The translations under genes were made by a program, and so were the position numbers. From positions 1-14,563 of the forward strand of contig JAQXEB010000295.1 in NCBI GenBank assembly GCA_029251065.1: a stretch of 14,563 bases of DNA, given 5' to 3'. The stretch comes from Luminiphilus sp. GTDB lineage: Bacteria; Pseudomonadota; Gammaproteobacteria; Pseudomonadales; Halieaceae. Below are positions 1 through 7,688 of this stretch, one piece after another. The notes under the pieces were generated by a model that was not told the origin of the DNA, made no database searches, and saw nothing but the letters and a program-made list of their open reading frames with translations. Within the stretch, counting starts at the first letter, position 1. Each line of letters begins with the position of its first letter.

Positions 1-576
1 TGGCGACTGATTCCGCATGCGAATAACGTTCACAACCTCGGGTGCAAGCATGCTGGCTGACACGTCGATCAATATAGCAATGCGATTACCCCCAAGTTTC
101 AAGCCGGTGAGGTATTGCCGGTTGCCCTCACCCTGAAATTCACGCGCACTGCGGCCACCGTCGGCCTCCGCGGCTTCGCGCAGCTGCTGAATCTGTTCCT
201 CGAGGACGTTAATTTCGGCCTTTAGGGCGTCAAGGTCGGTTGTTTCGCTGACATCGGATTCTTCCAACGAGGCGACCAAGGCCTCAAGACGGCCAAGTTC
301 TTCAGTGACGAGTCGCGCGCGTCCCGTCGCCTCAACAATATCGAGATCCGCACTGGTCACGGCGTTACGTAACTTGACAAGGCCTTCCACTCCGTCGCGA
401 ATGTCCTCTTCAAGAAGATCGACCTCCGACAGCACCTCGGCGTTCACCGATTGAATCTGAATCTCGATCGAGTGATCAATAATGAGAAATACCAGTATGA
501 CTGCGCCAAACCCGCAGGACATTACGTCTAGAAAGCTCAGATTAAACGTATTGGTTTGTCGTTTTCGACGCGGCAT
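1..576 (-). CDS. VWA-domain membrane protein with ExbD-like N-terminal transmembrane segment (partial, C-terminus beyond left edge)
   Basis: The first 192 residues are visible; the reading frame runs off the left edge. A basic N-terminus (MPRRKRQ) precedes one hydrophobic helix at about residues 13-33 containing FLDVM with Asp17, which puts the rest in the periplasm by the positive-inside rule. Residues about 38-137 are heptad-like and rich in Glu, Leu and Val, so probably coiled coil. A von Willebrand factor A domain starts near residue 160: the strand NRIAILIDVSASM carries the metal-binding DxSxS signature at Asp171, Ser173 and Ser175. The start ATG lies 2 bp after the stop of the preceding gene, with only a weak ribosome site, suggesting coupled translation. 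FLDVM resembles FIDVM of ExbD, whose Asp carries protons; with the ExbB-like gene one gene upstream, I infer a B-type partner of that channel. VWA assignment is firm; the channel role is inference. Confidence 0.85.
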   Translation of the reverse strand, partial: MPRRKRQTNTFNLSFLDVMSCGFGAVILVFLIIDHSIEIQIQSVNAEVLSEVDLLEEDIRDGVEGLVKLRNAVTSADLDIVEATGRARLVTEELGRLEALVASLEESDVSETTDLDALKAEINVLEEQIQQLREAAEADGGRSAREFQGEGNRQYLTGLKLGGNRIAILIDVSASMLAPEVVNVIRMRNQSP

Positions 577-578
577 TC

Positions 579-1826
579 TTACGACTCAACACGAATCAGA
601 ACAGCTTCTTTACCATCGTCGCGATACAGCCTGCTTCCCGTTGTCAGTTGGGCGTGGGAGCCAGAAACCGACAGAACATTAATCCGATCTTTAAACGATC
701 CATCAATACAGACAATGCCCTCTTGCGAGACAACGCCGAACTCGAACGACACACTTTCTCGGTCTTCAATCGCGTGAGCGGTGGCATCGATCAGTAAGTG
801 TGTCGGTACGTTGTGCTGTGCGGCGCTGACGTCCAGATCAGGAGATCGAGTCTGTGAGCGTGGTTGCTGTATGAGAGAGGGCTCAGGGCTAACTTGGGTA
901 CTGCGCGCGAAGCTGGTAATTCGCGATAGCGGTGCTTGAGCAGTCGTGCCGCTAAGTACTGCGCTTGCGGCGTCTGTCAGTGACGCTTGCGTCGTGACTG
1001 AGTCAAAAACCATTCCTGGAAAAACAGACAGGGACGCGTCGATACTGATCGATTTTCCATCAGTATTCACAGCGTCAAGTACACGCTGCCCGACGCTTTT
1101 TAGAGCATCTCGTGGGACTTTGAACGCATAGGATTCGACCTCTACCGAGAGTTCGTTGTCGTCAGTTTGCGGCGCCAGTAGGTGTGGAATAGCGCTTAAA
1201 AGCGTTTGCTCCGAGGCGGCACTTCTTCGCGGATCAAAGCGGGTTTGCGCCACGCAGGCGTCAGCAAAATACTCAAGACAGTCTTCGAGTAGATCTAAAT
1301 AGCCAAGACCCGGGAGGGCGGTGGTCTTGAGCACGCAGAGGCGTTGGTCCACCTGCTCGAGTTCGGTGACGACGAGCTGCCGCCATTGAAGGCTGAGGTT
1401 CAGGCCGGGAGCTGACTGGTTTGCGTGTGCAAGTAAGGCCCGATCGACGACAGCGCTGGGCTCGATGTTTAAGGCACTAAGAATGCCAAGCAGCAGTTCG
1501 AGTTGTGTCTGATTCATATTGCTCGGTGCAATGATGCACAGATCATGCAGATACTCTGGATTGGGCATTAATGACTTGAGGTGCTCATAGACTAGGTCGG
1601 CGGTGTGTCGTGCACGTCCAAAGTGAGCGCTCAGTGGCGTGGTCGACAGCTGGCTCCAATAGTCCGACTTTACGTCAAGCGGGCGACGTTTGAGTTGTGA
1701 AACAGCGGGCTCCCCGAAGTAAAGCGCGCCAGAATCTGAAAGGACAGCACCGGGAGAGGATATAACCTCGTCCTCGGCAGTGAGACTTAGGCTGGTGTCA
1801 TTGACGTCGAGAAAAGCGGCGCTCAT
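579..1826 (-). CDS. Degenerate Hsp70/actin-fold (ASKHA-like) protein, probably cytosolic
   Basis: 415 residues with no signal peptide or membrane helix, so probably the cytosolic component of the cluster. The order of elements follows the Hsp70 nucleotide-binding domain: a first strand AFLDVNDTSLSL (residues 4-15), a segment SPGAVLSDSGALYFGEPAV (24-42) like the Hsp70 'SPS..V.F...G...VG..A' stretch, then DLCIIAPSNMNQTQ (95-108) followed by LNIEPSAVVDRALLAH (119-134), which parallels the Hsp70 VPA.F...QR / EP.AAALA region. The glycine-rich phosphate loops (DLGTT and DLGGGT) are not preserved; the expected second loop reads LNLSLQWRQLVVTEL. ATP binding or hydrolysis is therefore doubtful. Residues about 300-340 look like a Ser/Pro/Gln-rich linker before a small C-terminal part. 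The gene overlaps the channel gene by 4 bp (ATGA). The fold is an inference from pattern, not a search. Confidence 0.8.
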   Translation of the reverse strand: MSAAFLDVNDTSLSLTAEDEVISSPGAVLSDSGALYFGEPAVSQLKRRPLDVKSDYWSQLSTTPLSAHFGRARHTADLVYEHLKSLMPNPEYLHDLCIIAPSNMNQTQLELLLGILSALNIEPSAVVDRALLAHANQSAPGLNLSLQWRQLVVTELEQVDQRLCVLKTTALPGLGYLDLLEDCLEYFADACVAQTRFDPRRSAASEQTLLSAIPHLLAPQTDDNELSVEVESYAFKVPRDALKSVGQRVLDAVNTDGKSISIDASLSVFPGMVFDSVTTQASLTDAASAVLSGTTAQAPLSRITSFARSTQVSPEPSLIQQPRSQTRSPDLDVSAAQHNVPTHLLIDATAHAIEDRESVSFEFGVVSQEGIVCIDGSFKDRINVLSVSGSHAQLTTGSRLYRDDGKEAVLIRVES

Positions 1827-2626
1827 TTTGGTGCGGCCAAGTGTCGGATGAGCTTTTTGTCGATGTATCGTTGCGTGCTCAGCACTAAACGCTCCTGCGA
1901 CAGCTGGAGCTGGTGCAGCGCGAACATGATGATGATCGAGAGTACTAATGCGACGAAGGTACTGTTAAACGCGACGCCAAGACTCACTGTCACCCCCGAG
2001 ATATCGCCCTCTACGGCTTTGTACGCTTGCCCTAAGGCATCGCCAATACCGCGTACCGTTCCGATAAAACCGATGGATGGAATTGCCCAGCTGATGTAAC
2101 GCACCATCGATAACTCCGAATCGAGCTTATCCGCTTCGATGTCGCACTGCTCGCGTACCGCTTCCGACACAGCGGGAATACTGGCGGTGGTCGAAAATCG
2201 ACTGAGGGCATTCAAGAGTGTGCGGGGAAGCAGCAGTTCCTGATCCGCCTCGGGCAGGGCTTCTAGGCCTCGCGAATAGCTGCGTGCATCCTGCGGGAGT
2301 ACCGTGGTCCCTGTGGTGACCTCGATCAGGTTTCTATCGAGCATGGCCGCTTCCTGACGAGTCGTCCAGGCTTTGAGACCCATGATCGCCAACGCCCAGA
2401 TCATCAAAATGAAGCAGGCTTCTTGTTCAAAGTCTCGAATCACGACGAAGAGTGATCGCTCTGGCACAAAGGCCTCGCCAGAGGCCTGTAGCGCTGCTTG
2501 GATTGTCAGTTGTGCGTCTGCAGAGGGGCGAATCAGCCCCACATAAAATCCGTGAACGATGATGACCGCCGTGAGAAGTGCTATGAGCTGGAAGGCGAAT
2601 TCGGATGGAAGTTTCGACTTAGACAT
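1823..2626 (-). CDS. MotA/TolQ/ExbB-family proton channel protein
   Basis: 267 residues, inner membrane. Four hydrophobic segments are visible: about 11-31, 67-86, 177-200 and 214-238. The last two form the family core, with SIGFIGTVRGIGDALG (184-199) and VAFNSTFVALVLSIIIM (218-234). Thr190 and Thr223 sit where ExbB and TolQ have conserved pore threonines. Residues 87-176 form the cytoplasmic loop. The first helix and the following loop of about 35 residues, predicted periplasmic, are extra compared with three-helix ExbB. Family members form oligomeric channels that use the proton or sodium gradient to drive a partner such as ExbD, TolR or MotB. No separate ExbD gene is present here; the VWA protein at 1-576 is the likely partner. 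The ATG follows a GAGG at 2636-2639 with 9-bp spacing. Confidence 0.92.
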   Translation of the reverse strand: MSKSKLPSEFAFQLIALLTAVIIVHGFYVGLIRPSADAQLTIQAALQASGEAFVPERSLFVVIRDFEQEACFILMIWALAIMGLKAWTTRQEAAMLDRNLIEVTTGTTVLPQDARSYSRGLEALPEADQELLLPRTLLNALSRFSTTASIPAVSEAVREQCDIEADKLDSELSMVRYISWAIPSIGFIGTVRGIGDALGQAYKAVEGDISGVTVSLGVAFNSTFVALVLSIIIMFALHQLQLSQERLVLSTQRYIDKKLIRHLAAPK

Positions 2627-2637
2627 GCAGTACGGCC

Positions 2638-2889
2638 TCAGATATCAATGGGGAAAGAAACTGAGCGATCTTCAGAAATACGTTCAGTTGGAGTGTAGGT
2701 GTCCACCGCCTGGGGTGCGGATTCGCTGCTTGTTGGCTCTGACAGTGTCGAAGGTTCTGCCGATTCCGACGCGCCTTGACCCGCTTCGTCGTTGGTCTCT
2801 GCTGGCTGATCCACTGCAGACTCTTGCGCTGTGGCACTGGCGGCCAATACCACTGAAAAAACGACACCTCGCCAACCTTTACTCTGCAT
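2638..2889 (-). CDS. Small secreted acidic protein of unknown function
   Basis: 83 residues, not recognised as a named family. The start at 2889 is chosen because it gives a clean Sec signal peptide: basic MQSKGWR, hydrophobic VVFSVVLA, and a signal peptidase I site ASATA/Q after residue 21. An AGGGTGG ribosome site at 2896-2902 sits 6 bp upstream. A longer in-frame start at 2934 would bury the signal. The mature part is about 62 residues, dominated by Ser, Glu, Ala, Pro and Thr, acidic and probably disordered. It ends in a more structured-looking tail, PTERISEDRSVSFPIDI. The first 11 bp overlap the end of the PEGA-SUMF1 gene, and the stop lies 11 bp before the channel gene. The position inside a tightly coupled operon and the tail suggest a real gene that docks to a partner in the envelope; this is inference. 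Confidence 0.7.
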   Translation of the reverse strand: MQSKGWRGVVFSVVLAASATAQESAVDQPAETNDEAGQGASESAEPSTLSEPTSSESAPQAVDTYTPTERISEDRSVSFPIDI

Positions 2890-4945
2890 ATTTCGCCACC
2901 CTAAAGCCAACATCATCTCGCCCTCGCTCACCATAATCTCTATAGGTCAGTCGGAGTTCTCTGAGTCGACTCAAACTCCAACTTGCACCGCGTATGGTGT
3001 AATTGTCTCCTTGGCTATCGCCCATCGGATTTTCTGCCACGGACTCGCCAGGGACGGCAATGCGATAGACATCATTCACCCACTCTGCGACGTTACCACC
3101 CATATCGTAAAGCCCTCTAGGATTTGGCGGAAACTTCCCCACCTCAGCACTGACTGGTGCGTTGTCTGAGTAGCCGTTGAGTATTCGTCCGGTGACGATA
3201 GCGGATGATGCGTCGGCGAGATTGGCAACGCCGTTTTCAGGTGGCCACGCATCGCCCCACGCAAATCGTCGTGTCACACCCTCATGGAGACGCGAGGCGA
3301 AGGCCCACTCGGCCTCTGTGGGTAAGCGATAACCCCGACTCGCCACATTGAAACCGGTAATGATCCCGTCTTTTTCGGTGTAAAAGGCGGTGAGGCCTTC
3401 TCGCGCACTGAGCCAGTTGCAGAAACTTGCTGCTTGCTGCCAAGAGAGCTGAACCGCCGGTTGGTGTTCTCTGTTTAGGCTTTTACCGCCCGCCTGGCCT
3501 GATTCATGGTTGCGCGTGAACTGCCGGAACTGCGCATTCGTCACCTCGGTCGTTGACAGGTAAAAGGCTCGGGTGAGCGCGACCGGCCGTTCAACTTCAT
3601 TGGCGCCGCGGCCGGCGTCACGCCGCGGTGCGCCCATGGTAAATTCATTGCTGGCGCCAACCATTGGGTCAATTAACAGCAGTGTTTGACCCAGTGAGGT
3701 CGTCAGTTCTGGTTTGATCGCGGCTTTTCGAGCCTCCTCAATCGTGAGGAGACCAACTTTAATACGCTGCTTTAGCCCCGCACGGGGAGTCACTCGCCGC
3801 TCAACACTGGCATAGCCGGGTGCCGCTATGGTGATCACCTGTTCCACTGAGGGGAGGGAAAGAGTCTGGTTACCGGCGCCCCGATCTTCACCATTCACGG
3901 CGACGGTCGCATTGTCCGGCGCGACCTGAACGTCGACCTCACCCAAGGCGGGTAAGAGGACGACCTGCCGTTGCTTGACGGCACCTTTCTTCAAGGAAAG
4001 CGCAAAAGTGGCCGGTAAATAACCGGCTCGACTGAGTTTGAAGGCGTGTGTTGTTGAAGGTTCCATGGCAACGTCAACGGGTGTCGCCCCGACGAAACGC
4101 CCGTCACGCGTCACCACAGCACCCATTGGGACCGAGGATAGACGCAGAAGTCCCTCTGCCGGTGTGAGCTCAACTCGGCCGAGGTCAAGGTCACTATTCG
4201 CCACTGCGTCAATTGAAATGACTTCATCGACGTAGCCCGCGGCGCTGAGCGTAATGTCACGGGTCCCTTGCATCACCTCCAGTAAGTTGCCGTTGAATTC
4301 TGCGGGCATCCCGTCGACACGCACCATTGCCGTGGCGGGGACTACCTCTAAGCTGACTCGGGACCAGCCTGGCACCAGGCTCGCGGAAAAGCGTTGAGTC
4401 ACCTCTCGCCCTGTGACCTCAAACGACGACTCATAAGGCAGGAATCGATCAGCGTCGAGGTTTATTGTTGCCTCACCCGAGACAATGGACGCGATAGTCA
4501 GTGGCGTTTCGCCTGCAAAAACGCCATTAATACTCACGCGAGCTTGAGCTGGATCCGACTCGATAATGAGAACGCCAGGAAGGGGGGTGAGTTGTACTGC
4601 GCGGGTTTGTACCTCTGTACCATCGACCTGCAGATCGCCTTTGTAGTCTTGATAGCCCTCGGCCGTCACGGACAGTGGGTAGCGGCCGGGTCGCATGAGC
4701 AGTCGTCCACCGAATTTTAGATACAACCCCTGGACGTCTATTGTCGGCGCTGTTTCTGCGTCGACTTCAACGTTTATAGATCGCGCTGTTAGCAGGAAAA
4801 ACAAACCGTAACCCACAGCAAGAGCACTCAGCAGTCCCAAAAGGTTTAGGGGACTGAATCGTCGTTTGCGGGCGACTGCAATATCAACACGAGGCTCAAA
4901 TTCGGCTGCAGCGAGGGTTTCGGGTTGTTTCGGTGACTCAGACAT
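2879..4945 (-). CDS. Membrane-anchored protein with five PEGA-like repeats and a C-terminal SUMF1 (FGE-sulfatase-like) domain
   Basis: 688 residues. A basic ARKRR before one helix at about 34-53 predicts a short cytosolic N-terminus and a large periplasmic part. Five PEGA-like units of about 65 residues follow, near 57-120, 123-190, 194-262, 265-332 and 335-398; several show the 'SxPxxAxVxxxGxxxGxTP' and 'GYxxY' pattern, for example SVPMGAVVTRDGRFVGATPV at 271-290. Residues about 420-685 form a SUMF1/EgtB/PvdO-type domain: RLPTEAEW (540-547), GGNVAEW (616-622), IRGASW (651-656) and DDVGFRV (677-683). The cysteine pair used by true formylglycine-generating enzymes is absent near the C-terminus; the only cysteine in the domain is Cys509. 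It is therefore more likely a binding or structural domain than a sulfatase activator. The start overlaps the upstream stop (TGATG). Confidence 0.92.
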   Translation of the reverse strand: MSESPKQPETLAAAEFEPRVDIAVARKRRFSPLNLLGLLSALAVGYGLFFLLTARSINVEVDAETAPTIDVQGLYLKFGGRLLMRPGRYPLSVTAEGYQDYKGDLQVDGTEVQTRAVQLTPLPGVLIIESDPAQARVSINGVFAGETPLTIASIVSGEATINLDADRFLPYESSFEVTGREVTQRFSASLVPGWSRVSLEVVPATAMVRVDGMPAEFNGNLLEVMQGTRDITLSAAGYVDEVISIDAVANSDLDLGRVELTPAEGLLRLSSVPMGAVVTRDGRFVGATPVDVAMEPSTTHAFKLSRAGYLPATFALSLKKGAVKQRQVVLLPALGEVDVQVAPDNATVAVNGEDRGAGNQTLSLPSVEQVITIAAPGYASVERRVTPRAGLKQRIKVGLLTIEEARKAAIKPELTTSLGQTLLLIDPMVGASNEFTMGAPRRDAGRGANEVERPVALTRAFYLSTTEVTNAQFRQFTRNHESGQAGGKSLNREHQPAVQLSWQQAASFCNWLSAREGLTAFYTEKDGIITGFNVASRGYRLPTEAEWAFASRLHEGVTRRFAWGDAWPPENGVANLADASSAIVTGRILNGYSDNAPVSAEVGKFPPNPRGLYDMGGNVAEWVNDVYRIAVPGESVAENPMGDSQGDNYTIRGASWSLSRLRELRLTYRDYGERGRDDVGFRVAKYAE

Positions 4946-6480
4946 CAGCGAGCGATTATCTCCTTACAGCGAATATCGATTTGGTGATCAGCGCCGGCTT
5001 TAATATTGAGCGTGACCAAGACGTCTCGGTAACCCTCCCGACTGCCCAAGAGTTGATATTGTCCCGGGCGCAGGGACAGCGTACGCGATGTAAACGTGCC
5101 TAAGCGAGCAACGCGTTTGAGGGTTATTTCGGTAAGCCCGTCTGAAAAAATGGAGACGGGTAGCGGGGTGCTGGCCGTCGAGAGCGCGTCGCGGACGACG
5201 ACGACAAGTTCCACCAGTTTTGGCATTGACGACGCAGAAGTGGCCACTTTCGTCTCGGCTTCTATCAAGGTGATTTTGGCTTGGCTCAAAACGACGTCAT
5301 CGACCAGACGCGCTTGCTTGTCGACAATCTCGGACAACGATTGGAAGAGGGTCGCCATTGACTCCGCCGCTATGACGCCTTCCGCGGCCTCAACTAGGCT
5401 TGAGTCGAGTGCCAGCGCCTGCTCATAAGCCTCGAAGGCGTCCGCCCACTCCTCATTGGCTTGAAGATCAGCGGCTTGCGACAGGAGACGATTTAAGCTC
5501 GACAGTGTTTCCGCCTCTTTGAGTTGTGCGAGTGCCCCGGCCACGTCACTCGCATTCGGTGTGAGCGTCTTGGCACGCTCAAACTCGCCACGCGCTGTAG
5601 AAAAGTCAGTCGCTGTGAGTGCTGCAAAACCGCGGGTCATGGCCTCTTCAAATTGCTGCTGGGTCAACGCCGCTTCGTAATTGCGTTCAATAACCGCGAG
5701 TCGTTGGTGCACAGGATCAAGCAACAAAGCCGCCCTAATGGCAGTCAGCGCAGGCTGATAATCCGCAGTATCAAAGTGGGCTTGCGCGGTCGCCTCGTAG
5801 GTAATGATCTCGGGCATCACTGGGACACGCTCTGACGCGTCTAAAACCGCCTCACTGTCTGGCGCCATCTTGCGCAATATGGGTGCCAGCCCCTGAGCCA
5901 CCGAAAGATCTCCGCCCTCGATCGCGATAAGTAAGCGCGCAAGACGCGAGTCAATCGCCGTCGTAAGCTCTCCCTCCAGTACGACCAAGGCGTCGAGTGC
6001 AGTCTGATAAACACCTTCTGCCTCACTAAAATCTTGGGTTCGGTAGTACTCGTCACCCTCAATCGCGAGGGCACTGGCGGCTAAAAATGCCGCATTTCCC
6101 CACTGATCCACTGCTCGATTTTCGAGGCGGCTTTGTGTTTCCAAAAGCGCCTGCAGTACTTCCTGAGCCGCACGACGCGTCTTGGCCAACTGAGCTTCGG
6201 CAAAGGGACTGCGCTCTGACTGCGGGGTTTGTGATGGCGCGGTGCCCTGCGATTGGATGCGCGGCTCAAGTGGCTCGTTAGAGGCGACGGGCTTCAGCGG
6301 GGGCGCAGGTGCCAGTGAGGGTAAAACAAAGACGACCAGCAGTAGGAGCAACGATCCAATGGTCAAAATCACCCACAGTGCGGTTTGCCTATCGGGCTGA
6401 CTGTCTTGTTCAACACCGGCGTCTTGGGCCTGAGGCTCAAAGGAGGTCGCGCGAAGGGTGTCTAAGCGTTCGTTGTCCAT
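4945..6480 (-). CDS. Inner-membrane TPR-repeat protein with C-terminal PEGA-like domain
   Basis: 511 residues from the ATG at 6480. A TTG one codon upstream (6483) is a possible alternative, with GAGA 8 bp before it. An acidic N-terminus is followed by one strong helix, WVILTIGSLLLLLVVFVLP at about residues 36-54, then a Pro/Glu/Ser-rich linker to about 95. The body from about 95 to 430 is alpha-helical with TPR-like pairs, for example YYRTQDFSEAEGVYQTAL, AHFDTADYQPALTAIRAAL and ADLQANEEWADAFEAYEQAL. The last 70 or so residues, with LRPGQYQLLGSREGYRDVLV, resemble a PEGA unit like those in the next gene. The likely role is a periplasmic scaffold anchored in the inner membrane. It lies 17 bp after the upstream lipoprotein gene and shares one base with the PEGA-SUMF1 start. 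Function is unknown beyond domain content. Confidence 0.88.
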   Translation of the reverse strand: MDNERLDTLRATSFEPQAQDAGVEQDSQPDRQTALWVILTIGSLLLLLVVFVLPSLAPAPPLKPVASNEPLEPRIQSQGTAPSQTPQSERSPFAEAQLAKTRRAAQEVLQALLETQSRLENRAVDQWGNAAFLAASALAIEGDEYYRTQDFSEAEGVYQTALDALVVLEGELTTAIDSRLARLLIAIEGGDLSVAQGLAPILRKMAPDSEAVLDASERVPVMPEIITYEATAQAHFDTADYQPALTAIRAALLLDPVHQRLAVIERNYEAALTQQQFEEAMTRGFAALTATDFSTARGEFERAKTLTPNASDVAGALAQLKEAETLSSLNRLLSQAADLQANEEWADAFEAYEQALALDSSLVEAAEGVIAAESMATLFQSLSEIVDKQARLVDDVVLSQAKITLIEAETKVATSASSMPKLVELVVVVRDALSTASTPLPVSIFSDGLTEITLKRVARLGTFTSRTLSLRPGQYQLLGSREGYRDVLVTLNIKAGADHQIDIRCKEIIAR

Positions 6481-6497
6481 CAATGGTTGAATCTCAA

Positions 6498-7688
6498 TTA
6501 CTGCGCGGGTGGAGCGATGTCAGTGGGAAGGTCGGCAATTTCAGCCGCGTAGATGTCACTCAATATTTCACGCCATTGGCTGTATTGATCGTCGATCGTA
6601 CCCGAGAGTTGCACGGTTCGGTCCTCCAGTTCGATGACTTGTGGCGTGATCTCGGCCTCTAATGACTGGCCTAACTCCTCCAGAGCCAGCGAATGGATAT
6701 TAGCTTCTGCGCGACGCTCGAGGCCGCTTTTTAAGAGGCCGCCACCCGCGTAAATGCCCACGGCTCCTGCTGTTCGTACATTTCGATCGTCGGAGGTTGC
6801 GGCGGCAATGCCGGCAAGCACTGACAAGCCCCCAACCAGCAATTGCGTTCGCGCTTCGCTCTCAAGCTGGCGAAGTGACACCGTTTCCTCATAGCTCAGC
6901 CGCCGCCATTCCGTGTAAGGGCCGCTCATAGCGCCTGAAAAGTTGTCGTAATGTCCTTGGAGTGTATCGACAAAGACGTGATTGCGCTGCCGAATGGCAC
7001 CAATGCGGGACATCATTGGGTCACTTTCGGCCGGCAAACGAACGGCGCGTGTGAGGTCTGAGTCGCTTTCGAGCAAGTAGCTTTCAAACGCTGCGGGTGC
7101 AAACGTTCGCGCAAACTTGAGTTTGGCGACATCCCTGATTGCGAGTCGTTCGTTACGCGATAGACGTTGAAAAACGACGAGTAAGTCGTTGGCAACGTCA
7201 CGGTAAATGGCTAAGAAGGGGTCTTTTTTGACGCGCTGCGTCTGTTGGTAGGCGTATCGACTTGTGGTGCCTGCGTAGCGTTTGTCGAGCCAAGTCCTAC
7301 CCTGCGCATCGGTGGCTTTAATGTAAAGCGTGAGGGACTCACCGTCCGATTGTTCGATCGTTCCATTGATTAAGACATCCGCAATGTGGTCGCTCGACGG
7401 GACCACGCGGCTGGCGCCCCAGGCGCCTTGATTATCTAATACCAGTGCTAATTCTCTGGCCATAAATGTGGCTTCGGCCCGACGTATCTCCGGGTAAACA
7501 CTGTTCTCTGGGTCCGTCTCTGACAGACCGGGGTCGAATACAACAACGGCCACATCCAAGATCTCATCGCTCGCCAATTCGGTCGTGTAGGTCTTGAGTG
7601 TGGGCACGGCTGTCGTTTTAACCGTCTGCGTGACGCACCCGGTGATTAGGCCGAGAAGCGCAATGATCATGCAAACGCGATTAATCAT
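6498..7688 (-). CDS. Lipoprotein of unknown function, possibly with a CsgG/TolB-N-like N-terminal domain
   Basis: 396 residues. The N-terminus MINRVCMIIALLGLITGC ends in a lipobox LITGC with Cys18; the next residue is Val, so outer-membrane sorting is expected. Residues about 45-150 contain VAVVVFDPGL, ARELALVLDNQGAWGASRVV, ADVLINGTIEQSDGESLTL and IKATDAQGRTWLDKRY, an alternating strand/helix layout reminiscent of the small periplasmic alpha/beta domain seen in CsgG, FlgT and TolB-N type proteins; this likeness is tentative. A glycine- and alanine-rich stretch, about residues 280-320 (LLVGGLSVLAGIAAATSDD, VGIYAGGGLLKSG), is mildly hydrophobic and could insert in or lie on a membrane. The C-terminal 70 residues look helical. 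The start overlaps the Ser/Gly lipoprotein stop by 4 bp (ATGA). I do not recognise a named family. Confidence 0.85.
   Translation of the reverse strand: MINRVCMIIALLGLITGCVTQTVKTTAVPTLKTYTTELASDEILDVAVVVFDPGLSETDPENSVYPEIRRAEATFMARELALVLDNQGAWGASRVVPSSDHIADVLINGTIEQSDGESLTLYIKATDAQGRTWLDKRYAGTTSRYAYQQTQRVKKDPFLAIYRDVANDLLVVFQRLSRNERLAIRDVAKLKFARTFAPAAFESYLLESDSDLTRAVRLPAESDPMMSRIGAIRQRNHVFVDTLQGHYDNFSGAMSGPYTEWRRLSYEETVSLRQLESEARTQLLVGGLSVLAGIAAATSDDRNVRTAGAVGIYAGGGLLKSGLERRAEANIHSLALEELGQSLEAEITPQVIELEDRTVQLSGTIDDQYSQWREILSDIYAAEIADLPTDIAPPAQ

Noticed and set aside
2879..4945. A sulfatase-activating formylglycine-generating enzyme
   Set aside because: The C-terminal cysteines needed for that activity are absent and no sulfatase is encoded nearby.
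7013..7201. Short overlapping open frames inside the operon genes, such as this one and 5841-6074, 6081-6269 and 7681-8046
   Set aside because: They lie wholly within larger genes supported by domains or signals, show no domain of their own and have biased, Arg/Ser-rich composition typical of out-of-frame reading.
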